A DNA stretch of 64,000 nt from Antedon mediterranea (GCF_964355755.1 NC_092672.1:29508501-29572500), one strand, 5' to 3'; positions 12,041 through 24,318 are shown, counted from the first letter of the stretch. The notes: generated from the letters alone by a model not told the origin. Made by a program: numbers and translations.

Positions 12041-15000
12041 ATTTAGTAGCACAACAGCAGAGAGCAGTCGGCGGCTAATGGGAAAACGGACCAAGAGGAG
12101 GGTCAGGCCAAAAAGACGTCCACAGAAAAATATCCACAGGGTAAATATAAACTATTCCTTAATTTTAGTAATAATATTAATAATTAATAATAATAAAAAA
12201 TTCTTCTCTTTTCTTTTCTCTCTTTTTCAATCATAAACAGACTTAAATTAGTACTAGTGTTTAGTTTAGTACTGTAGGTTATTTGTGTGAAGGTAGGTTT
12301 AGTTTAGTTTTAGTATTAAGGTAGTTTAGTTTAGTAAAGTATTTAGTTTATTCATTTAGTGTTTAGTTAATAGTTTTTAGTATTTTTAATGTTTAATTTA
12401 ATTAGTATGTTTTCAGAACATCTCCTTTTTTTTTCATGTATCTTTGAGTTCGTTTACAAAAAGGACACGCGTCAACATTTTATTGTCTACTGCAATTTGT
12501 TCATTACGCCTCAAACGTTTTCTGCTGTTTTAAAACTATAACAATTTTGAAACAAAAATTATCACTGTATATCATATCATAATGTATCATAACTTAATAC
12601 TTAATTTTAGGTCGCTGAAAGTACATTATTAAAATTTATAGCCATTACAATGCTAACATAAATGTTATGTTGTAATGGTATGCGGTTGGAGTTAATAAAT
12701 CACATGATTCTGAACAAGAATTATCACATGTTGTAGTAATGTTTATAGTGTCGTTCCTATCTGAATGTCATACACGACAAGTATTTCAAATATACTGTTC
12801 GGTTATCCCTACATTTTGAACAGTATCCCTTCCAAATACAGTGTTTTAAAGACAAATACTCAAGAAGTGTGGTAAAGTCTTGGAATAGTCTTTAGAATAC
12901 TATTTAAGTGAAAGATTTTGATCTAGACTGATGTGATTGGACAGTATCTGAAGGCTAATTTGCATAGTTTTTATCTGAAAATCCAGGTGGTGTTATCTAT
13001 TGGTATTGTATCCAGGATCGAGAGTGAATTCTGGTTTCTGTAAAAATAGGTTTTATTTTATAGAATTCTTGATTGGAGGTAATTGTTCTAGACGGTGGTG
13101 GGCAGGACACCAATCTTCCTACCAGTGACTACCCTAGAAGCCTACAATAACATTTTGACTGATAGACTAGAAATAAATTATATTGTAATTAGTTTTATTA
13201 ATTTAAAAAAAACTTTATTTCATCTTTTTAATAATGTGAAGTCTCTCCTCCTCCTATTCTTCATTCATTCCAACTTTCATCCATTTTGAATCTTTCTTTG
13301 CCATCATTTGTTTTATTTGTGTGTATTGATCCTTTATTAATGTATCTTCATTCATTAATTTATTTTCTGTTTTTTCTACTCATCCATTTATTTACATTTC
13401 ATCCATTTATTTGTCCATCTCTCAATATTCATTCATTTTTCTACTCATTTATTTATTTACCTTTCATCTATTCATCCTCGATCTATCTGCAATCATTCTG
13501 CAATCATTCACCCATCCACTCACCTATAATGGACTCCATCCATCTTAGCTGCTTGTATTCTGCTGTAAGGAAGTCGCGGCTATAATAACTACACCGTGTT
13601 GTATTAGCAAGAGCTAGGCGGTATTAATAGCGCAATTTAATGTCGAAAACATGCATTAGTCGACTTTACTTGTCCACTAATATGTATCTTTATCATCCTC
13701 CCACAGGCATCATCGTTCAGTAGTATTACGGATTCTACGATGTCTCTAAATATCATTACGGTCACGTTAAATCTCGGTATGTATGTATGTTGGCTAAGTA
13801 AAACTAAAAATATTTTAGTACTCAACTGAACATTTGTGCTTTTTTATAGTAAATTTATTTTGTTGTAGATTTTTAAATAGTATTCAAGGTTTCAATGTTT
13901 TTGATGTAAAAATATTTTTGTCTGTGGATGTGCTTTCCAATACTTATAATGTCGGAATAATGTGTTTTTAACCAACTCCAAAAGACTTAAGAATCTTGTG
14001 TGATGTTTGTCCATAGAGATCACTATAATCTCTCTCCTAATTTCCAAATATTATAAAACAGTTATTCAAATTTGTATTGACAATTTTTAAACATTACAAC
14101 AAAATATTTATTGTAATATTTTTTTTCAATTTTTTCCCCAGATAAGATCAATTTTCTTGGTATCAGCATAGTTGGTCAGAGTAACAAGGGTGGAGATGGT
14201 GGAATATATGTAGGGTCTATAATGAAAGGGTAAGTACCAATAGACATCAAAAAGAAAAGTACAAATTGTTGCAAAGGATAAAGTACCAATAGACATCTTA
14301 GATAAAAATACCAATTGACTTAAAGCCTAAAAGTTTGAATAGTCATAAAAGATAAAGTGTACAACTATAGTTATAAAGTATAAAAGTATCAATAGTCATA
14401 GTAGGTAAAAGTGACAATAGTAAATGTACTCTTTTGAGACAACCTTTGCTTGTTTTTGTCAAATAAATGCCATTTTATACCCAGGAAGGCAAAATGTGTT
14501 GTCAAAAATTAGCATTCTTCTCCATTTTTTCTTTTAGTGGTGCAGTTGCTGCAGATGGGAAAATAGAACCAGGTGACATGATATTACAGGTAAGTATCAC
14601 AATGCAAATATTGCAAATATTGCCTATCCCTAATTATAGCTTGTTTTAGTGTAAGCAAAATATTTTTTGTTTTCTTCTTTCCTTTGTCTCCCTTAATGTT
14701 ATAATAAATAAAACCAAAACAGCATTCTACAGTAGTTTTTCCTACTACAGTATGGCACTATTTATATAGTAAATTATTCTAGGTCCGGGCAACAACCGGC
14801 GAAACATAGATTTACATAGTTTGGTCGTTGGAAATCAAACACTCCCTATGTAGTGTGCACTTGATTTCGTGTTGTGGTTCAAATCCATAATATGGCATCA
14901 ATGAAACATTTACTTTTTATACAAGAAATATGTATTTCTGTATAAATAATGCAGATTATGATTATGTGTGTGGTTTAACAATATTTTCTTAATAGGTAAA

Positions 15001-18000
15001 TGAAGTTAGTTTTGAAAATCTGAGTAACGATGATGCTGTACGCGTTTTACGAGAAACCGTGCATAAACCCGGGTAAGTGATTGCGCCATAAATTTACTAT
15101 TGCAAACATTATTTAAATTTTTCCCACAATCCTATATTCTTCACAGGTCAACGAACATAGCTTTGAAAATTTGAGTAATGACGATGCGGTACGAGTGTTA
15201 CGGGAAGCGGTCCAAAAACCTGGGTGAGTCGGCCAAAGCAGTCAACTGTGACATGGCCAAGTTGATGTCGGTCTGCTCGTATCTCCCCTTGATGTATAAT
15301 TTCTAACCATTTAATTTTTATTTTTGTTTTATTTTGTAAATGTTTTTGTTTCTTGTTGAAACTTGTTGACTGCTTTTTAAGGCTCAAGTCTCTAGGAGCT
15401 TGTTTCTGCTGCATAGCACAGAAAAGTGTTTATTTCTAAAATGTTTAGGACTACCGTATTTCTGCTAAATTTCTGCTCCCAAATAACCGTTAACCATCTT
15501 TTTTTTCAAACAATTGCTGAAAACCCATCTCTGTCGAATTGCATATGAAATGACGTAATTTCCACCTTGTTTCGATCGAGCCTTGTGGTCGTAGCGCTTT
15601 AGAGAAAATTTTATTTTCGTTAGGCACTATACAAAAGACAATTATTATTATTATTACCCAATATGCAATGCCATCATACTGCTACTGTTAATCTGATAAC
15701 CCGTATTTCGTGTTACAACTAAAAGTTGCACAGCGATAACACGTTAAATACCATTCTAACTCCCAAATTTTATGTTCACCATTTAACCGGTTTTTAAAAT
15801 TTTTTTTTTCTTTCTGCTACCAAGAAATTGAAGTTAAATTTATTTATACGGTTAATAATGGGTTATTTTTTCGCAGCAGAAACAGGACCTAGCAGTCAGC
15901 ATTTGTTGTAACAATAGTAATAACCATTTGTATTGTATTTTTTTTTTCAGTCAAAGCACATTTATCTTTTTTTGCACAACTGTTGTATTCAGCACATTAT
16001 TAATGCATTTCTGTTTTTAAAATAATGTTTTTAATTTTGTTGAATGTTAAGTTGTATATTAATAACCATACCTGTAATGTGTTATGTTAACCAATATTAT
16101 TTGTGTCATTGTTATTAACTGTACTTTATTTTGCTGATCGGAAAACTTTCTGTCGTTTTTGTGTCATCCGTGAAACGTATTTATTTTATATCAATTTTTT
16201 CAACAATAAATAACTTTGTAACCTCTTGCATTCAAAAGAAATTAATAGGTCTAATTCAGTTTTCTGTCTTTTATGGGAAAAAATACAAAAAGAGAGAAGA
16301 TAATAAAACTCAAATTAAATGTTCTTTTCACATTTTCACAAGAACAGTAAACATAAAGTGGTTTTACTGATGTTTGAGTTTGTATCATATTTAAATGTGC
16401 ATATGAAAATTATTTGCTTGTCCTAAATTAACTCAACTCTGATTAATGAAAGTTAAGATTAGGATGTACATTGTATACATTTAAAAGGATTAATTTTTTT
16501 AAATATCAGTTTTTTTTAATGGTTTTTTTTATCAGTAATGTGTCAAATGAGTGTGGATGGTGGTTGTGTTGCATTAAGTTTATTTTTTTTTAAGCATGAA
16601 AAATGTAATCAACATATTTGTCATTAATACTCTACCTTCTTTAATATCTTTCTTTTCTTTTCTAAACTGTTGTTCTTTTTGTCCGACAATTACAGTAATA
16701 CAATTAATAAATTGATGTTATAAATGTTACAGTATTTTATTTTGTTGAAAATCACAATTGTAATTGTATAAAACCACATTTTCATTGTCTTTTAGTTAAT
16801 TTGTAATACTAGACACTTTTGGGACCCAACAAAGTGTCCCATTTTTTATAACAGTCTCTCCTTAATAGGGTTGGCCGTAATGGGAAAGAGTTCACATAAT
16901 ACGGCGGTCTCTTAAAAGCTATCTACACCATCAAATTAGAATGACAAAAAAGGGTGATGTGGCCAAATATGGTAGTGATATGACATCATGTCCATATATG
17001 GGCACATCACATTTTTTGTTGTCACATAAAGTTGGATAGTGTAGACAGAGCTTTAAGTAGGGGTTCTACTGTAGCTAAGTATGAGTGACATATGTTTATA
17101 ATGATCTAGTCTTATGTTAATCCTGATGTAATTATGAAAATGATTTCTACTTCTTATTTAGACCTATACGACTCGTTGTAGCTAAGTGTTGGGACCCTAC
17201 ACCAAAGGGTTACTTTACAATACCAAGAAGTAAGTATAAGAATTTTGTTGGCGGGATTTGTTTAAATAAAAATAAATAAAATATAATAATAATAATAAGA
17301 CCGGCACAGGAACCTAATCGCAATTAAATAGGCACAGGTTCAACCATAGTTCTTGTGGTAGAAGTTTTCTCGGACAAGGACTCAAAACGAGGTAAAATTC
17401 ATCATTAGAATTTTTGTGAAAAATTTTATCTAATTGCATTTTTAAACTATATAAATTACACCCATTATTTTCTTTTACTTTTACTGTAGGTGAACCGGTA
17501 CGGCCAATAGATCCCGGTGCGTGGGTGGCACATACAAATGCCATGAAAGGTAAGCTATTGAGTTAGGCTAAGCTAACTGATGAGAGCTAGGCTAAGCTAG
17601 CCGATGAGAGTTAAGCTAAGTCAACTGGTGAGAGCTAAGCTTAGCTAGTTAGCTAGGCTAATCTAGCCATTGGTCTAGGCTATGCTAGCTGATAAGAGCT
17701 TGGCTAAGCTAGCAAGTGAGAGCTAGGTTAAGCTAGCCGATGAGAGCTAAGCTAAGCCAACTGGTGAGAGCTAAGCTAGTTAGTTAGCTAGGCTAATCTA
17801 GCCATTGATTTAGGCTATGCAACTGGTGAGAGCAAAGCTAGCTGGTGAGAGCTAGGCTAAGCCAACTGGTGAGAGCAAAGCTAGCTGGTGAGCTAGGCTA
17901 AAACACAAAACTATTTCTAAAAGTAGATGCAACAAAATGAGATGTAGATTTACACATTTACTATTATTTCATATTACTGTGTTCCTTACAATTTTTTTCT

Positions 18001-21000
18001 TACTATGTATTTCAGAATATGCAGCTGCAGCTTCAAGAGGGGGTCCTATCAGTCCCTCAATGACCTCCATGACCTCTGCTACTTCTTCAATTACTAGCTC
18101 CATTCCAGAGTCAGATCGTAAGTGACATTTTTTTATGCATCTAATTACAATTTTCACACCCTGATATGATATATCTATTAGTGTTAAAGAAATCCTGATT
18201 TATTATTATCTATTACAGATGTTTTTCAATAAATTATGACTTAATATTAACAGGGCACCTAAATTGATTTGTGATTTCATTATTTATGACAAAAATAATT
18301 GGTTATGGTTAGTTCCTTATAAGCTGGAAGAAATGTCAATAGGAAATTTATGAAGTGATCTTTTGATCTACCTAGTATGTGCATTGTTTATAGGACATGT
18401 TAACACATTTTATTGATGATAAAATTAATACATTTAAACATAGAAAAGGTTATTGGGTTCATTGAGATCAAATGTATTTTAACATGTTTATCAATTTATA
18501 TTTGTTGTTGTGCAAAAAGGTATGCAACTTTATTGAACAATTTTAAATACACTAATCAGAATAATTTTGAAAATACAGATGTCAGATTGTATGAACATTT
18601 TTTAAAGTTATTTTTTTTTTTTTTTAAGTTAGATTGAAATAAATTGAAATTGTTATTTTTCCCAAACATAGCATACAAAAAATGGGTTCTGATTTATTCA
18701 GTCTTGCTAAAAATAAGTCTGGTATTCAGAGAGTGTTATTAATGTGAGAAAAAGAATGTTGGACCTTTTGGACCTAAAAAAATCTCTAGTTTTCCCATTT
18801 TTATAGAGCACGTCTGTATTTATTTATACTACCTTGTGTGTGTGTTACTAATAACAATTTTTTTTTCATTTTTGTTTAAAGTTTGTTTTTCAAAAGGCTA
18901 CAACGATATCGGACCATTAACTATCAACACACCGATGCTGTCCATAGTACGTGCAATGGCTGCGCCAGATTCGGGCTTAGATATCCGAGATCGTATGTGG
19001 TTGAAAATCAAGATACCAAGTGCATTTATAGGTTAGTATTATTAATTAATGTTTTTGAGTGCAATGGTGCAAATAATTTTGTAAAGTTTATTAAAAAGCT
19101 TAATATGACATATTTCATCTTTCGCCAATGTAAATTTAAAATGTTCATTATTTGTTTTATAACACACCTACTGTAAATTATTTCAACGAAAAAACATATT
19201 CCTAGGCTTAGAAAGCCTCAATAAAGTGTTACCAAAAAAGAATAGGAGTAGAAAATGAAACTTAACTAAATCAAAAATATTTAACATTCATTAGATAGTT
19301 AATAAGTTTGCTCCTATGGAATTTATATCTTAATTTTTCTATTGATAGGCCTCCTGAACTAAAAATCTGTTTGGCTTTTTTATATTTTTTTATTTAGAAA
19401 GTATTTTTATGTTTTACTATGTGCATTGTCTTTTGGAGACTCGGCCCTAAAGCTCTTTTTGGTTTTTTTGAGATTCCACATAAACAATGATTTTTTCCTT
19501 TACTTTATGTGGAACAATAAAATGAGTGAATGAAATCATGAAGAATTCATAGTTAATTAGTCACCTTTTTTGATTCACAGGTTCCGATGTCGTAGAATGG
19601 TTGTTTAACCATGTAGAAGGGTTCCAAGACAGGAGGGACGCACGTAAATACGCCACCAATATGCTAAAGATGAATTATATAAAACACACAGTTAACAAGA
19701 TTACATTCTCAGAACAGTGTTATTACGTTTTTGGTGATTTATGCTCAAGTAAGTATAATTTGATTTGATTTCGATATTATTTATACCAAATTGAAATTAA
19801 TATGTAGAGGATAGGGTCTTGGTTGTGATTCCCATTTGAGAATTTGTTTTCTTGTCCAGCTCATATTTTTACCCATTAATGATTGCTAATAAGATGAACG
19901 CGAGTCCTGTGTTCATTTTGTACTAAGCCTCGGCGTTATGTGGAAGGGTGGCCAATTACTTTCCACGCTGCCTTGTCCTCCCTAGCAAGTTCACCTAGGT
20001 ACTCGCTTACAGAGCGGACAGTGGGTCTTTCTGTATGATAGTCAAAATGCCCTAACCACTCTGCTACTAATCACTAAATAAATAAGGTAATCTGTTTAGA
20101 TCTATTGATTAGACCACCATTGTTCATGTTTCAATATTGTTTGACAAAATAAAGTAGACGTATATATAATATATAATTTAGGACAAAAAACATATATTTA
20201 AATATAATATTGCATTCTCTTGTAGATATGGCAGCACTATCATTAGGTGACGAGCACTCGGAAGCTGACCAAGATGTGCTTGCCCCCTTGCCTGGCGCAC
20301 CACCCCACTGGGTACCCATGGCACCCGCACCTCCTCTCCCCTACCCAGCATCTCAAATGAGTTATAACAGCCAGCCACCTTGCTATCAACAAGTTGCCGG
20401 CGGTTACGCATCATTCGACACGGCCAGTTATACAAGTTTTGGCAATGGCAGTATAGGCAGTGCTGGAAGTGGAGGTAAAGATGAATCTTTTGTTTCTACC
20501 ATAAAATGATTCTCCTGCAGTTACTGCAGTAACGACATTTTGTTTACTCTTTACCTTTACCTGAAATTATTATTTAGTCATCTTTTTTTATGATACACAG
20601 TGTTTATTGTAGTGATTGCCTCAAACTAAAATCATACATTATTGCAAGTAATATTAATTAATTATCATTAAGTCATCTTTTTTTATGATACACAGTGTCT
20701 ATTGTAGTGATTGCCTCAAACTAAAAGTAATATAAATTAATAATTGTTAATTGCAGTATATAATTTTAACATGATCCCTTGATAAACCTACCATATTTTG
20801 CCCTTTCAAACACGGTTGAAGGCAACATGAGTATTAAAAACAAATGGAAGATCCGCAGTTGAACATAGTGACTTCACACAATTCACCGCCTAATAAAGGC
20901 ACACTATTGTTGTGTAGATGCTTTAGTATATTGGACACTGGCTACAATAATCATATGTGAATACTTAATTTAGACATGTTGCTTAGTTAATACTATTAGT

Positions 21001-21426
21001 ATTAGTTAGCTTAGTTTATACAAAAAAGGTAGATGATGAGTTGAATTATTTTTTCTATTCTATTTAGTATTTCTCAATTACAATAAGATTGAAATTATTT
21101 TCTCTCCATGTTTGATTTCGTAAGATAACTTTCTGAACTGTTTTATTTTAAACTTTTTAGGAAGCAGCGGTTCAGGAAAGAGCCAAGAGAAGAGTAAATC
21201 TCACAGCAAAGGCAGCGAGAGTGGAAGTGAGTCAGACTTAACCATCAACGCAAGCCGTCCCGGAAGCATGCAAGGTGGAATGCAAGGCGAGAACATCCCA
21301 GTACAAGTACCCGTTCCACCGTTACCGCGACAGCTAGGTCAAATGCCAGCCGATCTATCAGGCAGTAGGCAGTCCTTCCGTATGGCTATGGGAAATCCAT
21401 GCGAGTTCTTCGTAGATGTAATGTGA
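12041..21426 (+). CDS. dvl: Dishevelled (Dvl/Dsh), Wnt signalling scaffold; 5' end missing
   Basis: Dishevelled is the cytoplasmic scaffold linking Frizzled receptors to beta-catenin and planar polarity outputs. Exons I can place, with phases that agree: 12041-12140, 13707-13776, 14142-14229, 14538-14589, 14996-15072 or 15147-15223, 17162-17229, 17490-17549, 18016-18117, 18897-19031, 19581-19748, 20226-20474, 21161-21426. They encode about 477 residues. In order these are the basic region ([14 protein letters not shown]), a PDZ domain ([11 protein letters not shown] to [13 protein letters not shown]), a Ser/Thr-rich linker, a DEP domain ([20 protein letters not shown] to CYYVFGDL), a Pro/Ser-rich tail, and the family-typical end [10 protein letters not shown]. 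Full-length family members are roughly 650-740 residues, so the DIX domain and acidic linker exons are absent here. All splice sites listed are GT-AG. The gene appears intact. Confidence 0.95.
12141..13706 (+). other. Dishevelled intron, nothing coding
   Basis: GT-AG intron of about 1.57 kb. It holds AT-rich sequence and, from about 13250 to 13510, a low-complexity stretch rich in CATT and CATTT words. That stretch produces a spurious 99-codon ORF. Nothing else is recognised. Confidence 0.8.
14996..15072 (+). other. dvl: Dishevelled PDZ alternative exon a (77 bp)
   Basis: The exon is flanked by AATAG at the acceptor and GTAAGT at the donor. It enters in phase 0 after CAG and leaves in phase 2. 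It encodes [20 protein letters not shown] followed by TVHKPG, the part of PDZ that covers the loop and helix alpha-B beside the peptide groove. Joining it to the next constitutive exon at 17162 gives the expected KPG-P-I-R order. A second exon of the same length and phase follows after only 74 bp. Confidence 0.92.
15147..15223 (+). other. dvl: Dishevelled PDZ alternative exon b (77 bp), duplicate of exon a
   Basis: It is flanked by a pyrimidine-rich TTCTTCACAG acceptor and a GTGAGT donor, with the same phases as exon a. It encodes [20 protein letters not shown] followed by AVQKPG. Against exon a there are 17 nucleotide differences in 77, affecting 15 codons, of which only three change the residue (V to H, T to A, H to Q). 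Synonymous change dominates, so both copies have been kept under protein-level constraint. Using both exons together shifts the frame and meets TGA inside exon b. Using neither meets TAG in the next exon. Confidence 0.9.
15545..15657 (+). repeat. SINE-like fragment with (ATT)n tail
   Basis: The string GTAGCGCTTTAGAGAAAA, then CGTTAGGCACTATACAAAAG and an ATTATTATTATTATT tail resembles the 3' end of tRNA-derived SINEs common in invertebrates. No tRNA-like head with A and B boxes is visible, so only a 3' fragment is claimed. Confidence 0.4.
16916..17052. mobile_element. MITE of family B, flanked by TTAA
   Basis: AAGCTATCTACACC at the left is matched by GTGTAGACAGAGCT at the right, and both sides are flanked by TTAA (16912-16915 and 17053-17056). 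The 137-bp interior contains TATGGTAGTGATATGACATC, shared with 45827-46000. The TTAA target suggests mobilisation by a piggyBac- or Kolobok-type transposase. That assignment is inference from the target site only. Confidence 0.7.
17305..17400. repeat. SINE-like fragment related to 43730-43860
   Basis: AACCATAGTTCTTGTGGTAG, then AAGTTTTCTCGGACAAGGAC and TCAAAACGAGG resemble the segment around 43740-43790 (GGTGGAACAAGTCTCCTCGG, then ATAAGGACTATAAACCG). It is a short decayed copy within a Dishevelled intron. Confidence 0.35.
17550..17905. repeat. Intronic tandem repeat of GCTAGGCTAAGCTAG-type units
   Basis: Units of roughly 28 bp built from GAGAGCTAGGCTAAGCTAGC and CAACTGGTGAGAGC repeat about a dozen times in the intron after 17549. 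A higher-order block containing GTTAGCTAGGCTAATCTAGC occurs twice. Units are rich in CTAG-type palindromes. No coding potential was seen. Confidence 0.85.
18118..18896 (+). other. Dishevelled intron, nothing recognised
   Basis: AT-rich GT-AG intron. The acceptor I use is the AAAAG just before GCTACAACG, because it keeps the frame and gives [14 protein letters not shown], which fits the family. An alternative AG about 15 bases upstream would add five residues. Confidence 0.7.
19032..19580 (+). other. Dishevelled intron within the DEP domain, nothing recognised
   Basis: AT-rich intron splitting the DEP-coding sequence between ...SAFI and GSDVVEWL. No repeat or conserved element was recognised. 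Confidence 0.75.
19749..20225 (+). other. Dishevelled intron carrying a tRNA-like SINE
   Basis: The intron separates the DEP domain from the proline-rich tail. The middle (about 19850-20070) is more GC-rich and contains the SINE-like sequence listed separately. The rest is AT-rich with no signal. Confidence 0.7.
19850..20070 (-). repeat. Probable tRNA-derived SINE
   Basis: Read on the minus strand it begins TAGTAGCAGAGTGGTTAGGG, which fits a polymerase III A-box, followed by a less clear B-box region and a GC-richer body unlike the intron around it. The B-box match is poor, so the copy is old or the reading is wrong. Confidence 0.4.
20572..20735. repeat. Local duplication of about 60 bp in an intron
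   Basis: AGTCATCTTTTTTTATGATA, then CACAGTGT, T or C, and ATTGTAGTGATTGCC occurs twice about 95 bp apart with almost no divergence. This is a recent tandem duplication within the last Dishevelled intron. Confidence 0.85.
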
Positions 21427-21495
21427 GGGCGCTGCTCTGTATAAACACTCTCTCAGCACTCATGCTGAGGCAGTATAGGCTTCATTAATTTATTC

Positions 21496-21501
21496 AATAA
21501 A
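21496..21501 (+). promoter_or_regulatory. Candidate polyadenylation signal for Dishevelled
   Basis: AATAAA lies 70 bp after the TGA stop. It is the nearest canonical signal, but further signals exist downstream (for example near 22090), so 3' UTR length is uncertain. Confidence 0.4.
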
Positions 21502-21789
21502 AAACCTTACATTGAGCCTCTATTGTACTTAAACAAATCTGATGAAAGTTAATTTATAATTTAAATCTACGATACTTAGTATTGTATATTCAGGAATAGC
21601 CGCTCCATAGTCTCTTTGCTTTTCTTCCTTATATCTTATTCTTATTAACTCAAAATTATTTTTACTAACAAACATTACTATTTGTATGCCTAGGTAGTGT
21701 GTAAACATTATTGACATAATTTCATAAACATCTTCATGTCGTACAACTGCTCATAACATTTTTTCTCAACTTTCTATCATCTAAAAGTC

Positions 21790-21955
21790 GTAGTTAGTCA
21801 TGCCTCGGGTCACATTCTATGGTCACCGTACAGGTAGGCTACTACAGTAGTACTTCTATGAATGGATGACTAGCCGGTGACAATAACGCTAGTTGGTCAT
21901 ACCCAGTACCGTTTTGATTTTACGATCATTCGGGAAACCACCTCACGACGATTAT
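21790..21955 (-). repeat. Interspersed repeat shared with 49885-50050
   Basis: The minus strand reads GTGAGGTGGTTTCCCGAATG, ATCGTAAAATC and AAAACGGTACTGGGT. The plus strand at 49890-49945 has GTGAGGTAATTTCCCGCATG, ATCGTAATC and AAAACGGTACTGGGT. Similarity then fades. The element class is unknown. Confidence 0.5.
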
Positions 21956-24318
21956 TGAATAGCCAGTGATGTTTATATAATACTTGATCGTGTTTATTTT
22001 AAAATTCATAATCCTTCAATACTAATCATGTGATTTCATCCACAACTAGGATGCATTTACTAACCCAGTTAAAATACGATTGGGTCAAAGAATAAAGAAG
22101 TGAGTGTGTTCAAAATCATGTTCACTACAATTCAGGTGTTGCTTAACATTTATGGACAACTATTTTAATGTACAAACAATTTTAATGGCTGCAGGTTTAT
22201 TGTGTTATCAATTATAATTTAACACAACACAATCGTTTTGATAAAGATAAACGATAAAGAGCACAATTAGTTGTAATGCAAAATTAAATCTGGCTGCGGT
22301 TTGATAATTGTCACGTTACAATTAGAATTGAATTACTGTTTGTTATGTAGTATCGTTTGGTTATCAATTATTATAGTTATACTTCAATTACAATTAATTA
22401 TTTCCAACTACTGTACAAGTGAAAATAGTTTCATACTAAAACGATCTCTCTAACTCTAGTAAAAAGTTGTCGACACAATGTATCTGCAAAAGGAATAACA
22501 GTAAAGAATGTCTCAACGTTACAGTTGTGGCTCTACAATGTCTTCAAGGGTTATATAACCGAAACTTCAAGACACTCTCAACCATACTTTATATCCGTTT
22601 GAGAACACATAGTGTATCGCAAACCTAACTTTAACAGTTTTTATTGCCATGCAAACAAATAATGTTTCTTACTGAAATTTCGCCTTGTAGAGAACAGGCA
22701 GATGAGATTGGATTCATTATTTTTTCATTCATTTTGTCATAAATTATAACAAATTCAAGTATACAATATGAGTGTGCTCAAGAATAAATATGTATTATAA
22801 GTTAAATACAACAGAGTACAAACATAATATAATGAAACAATATAACATTTTAAGAAAAAAAAAAGTGTATTCTAAACGGCGTTCTACACATGCATTATTT
22901 CTATTAACTCCAATGATAATGCTTTGTATTCCATATTATGCAAATGCAGTGTATCACATATGCAAATTAATTGTATCACATGCGCAGGTGGCTTATCACA
23001 TATATTTGTAATAATTATCCCACCTGTAATTTAATTGTTAAAAAACAACATAGAAAAATAAACATCAAAATATTCATTTTAATATCAACTTAAACATCAG
23101 GAATTTCCTTGCTTTTTATCTTTAAAAAACCTTGGTATTCTCAACAAAATTGTTACCAAACTAACATTTTGAATGCATTAGATTTTGGTTTCCACCTTTC
23201 TCTAGGTTTTATTTTGCTGAATGGGTGGGTATGGACCATAATCTGAAAGTAGTTCGACGATGTAGTTCACGCGATTAAGGGTTAAATCGTTTTTAATCAT
23301 ACATTTTCATTTATAAATATCAAATGCCACGTACATCTGTGTACAATATAATCTTTCAAAAATATTAACAATTTCACGCTGAAGGTCTAGTAATTGTTGA
23401 AAAATGTTTTTCATTTTAATGTTGATTGCGAAATCATGTACTTAAAATTGATCTAAAATTTGATTAAAAGTTAGCTAGAATCAAAATTATAATATTAAAT
23501 TATTGAGCTGATGACAAAAAATTGTTGGGTTTTTAATGATAGCGTTAGAATCAATTGTTTTTATACATAGGCTTAATAGAATTGTATGCTTAAAGGGAAA
23601 ACTTTTCTTATATGACACCAAAAATTGGATAGTTAAAGTATTCATTATTAAGGTAGATTTTATTAAAATATTAAATTGAAATTAGTTAATTATTGTAATA
23701 AATTATAATTTACTATTTAAAATTGTTATTATAATAGTATTGATATTTTGATTGTGTTTTCGATTATTTTAATTAAAAGTAATTAATCGAGCCATGTTTA
23801 TATGATTCATTGGAACATATCCATTCAGGGGACAAAATGGGATTAAAAAAAAATTACTATCAGTTCACATTTAGGAGGAAACAATCTATTCAGGGGACAC
23901 TTTCCACTGCCTGTGAATAGTGAATGTGAATACATTTTAAAACACTTCAACTAACAACTATATTTTAATTGGACACTTCTGGCCCCAATGCTTTGTTTTC
24001 CTCACTAAACACAAAAAAGCATGAATTTCCATTTGTTATTTTTATCAAAAAATTAAGCAAAACATCATTACTGTGTTATTTATTATTATTGAAGTTTTTT
24101 TTAAAACATTTTTAGAATTAGGTGTGTTTCATTTTAAGTGTAGCTTTATGTAAATATTGGTTTTCATCATTTTTTATAATATTTTTTTTTTGTCGATAAA
24201 CTTTACATTAAAACAAAAAAACATATTAATCATGCTAGCCCACCATTGTTGAATAAATTATGCATAAATTATGTTTTTTTTTTATGTTTATATACAATAA
24301 AATATACATATCATTATA

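Larger units (their letters stand above)
15224..17161 (+). other. Dishevelled intron after the duplicated exons, with repeats
   Basis: This intron of about 1.94 kb follows exon b. It holds a SINE-like 3' end (15545-15657), a GGGACCCAACAAAGTGTCCC word near 16820-16840 and a complete TTAA-flanked MITE (16916-17052). The remainder is AT-rich with no coding signal. Any elements that choose between exon a and exon b could lie here or in the 74-bp intron before it. Confidence 0.7.

Noticed and set aside
15147-15223. Exon b as a dead duplicate of exon a
   Set aside because: Both splice sites are intact and nearly all differences are silent, which is not the pattern of a decaying copy.
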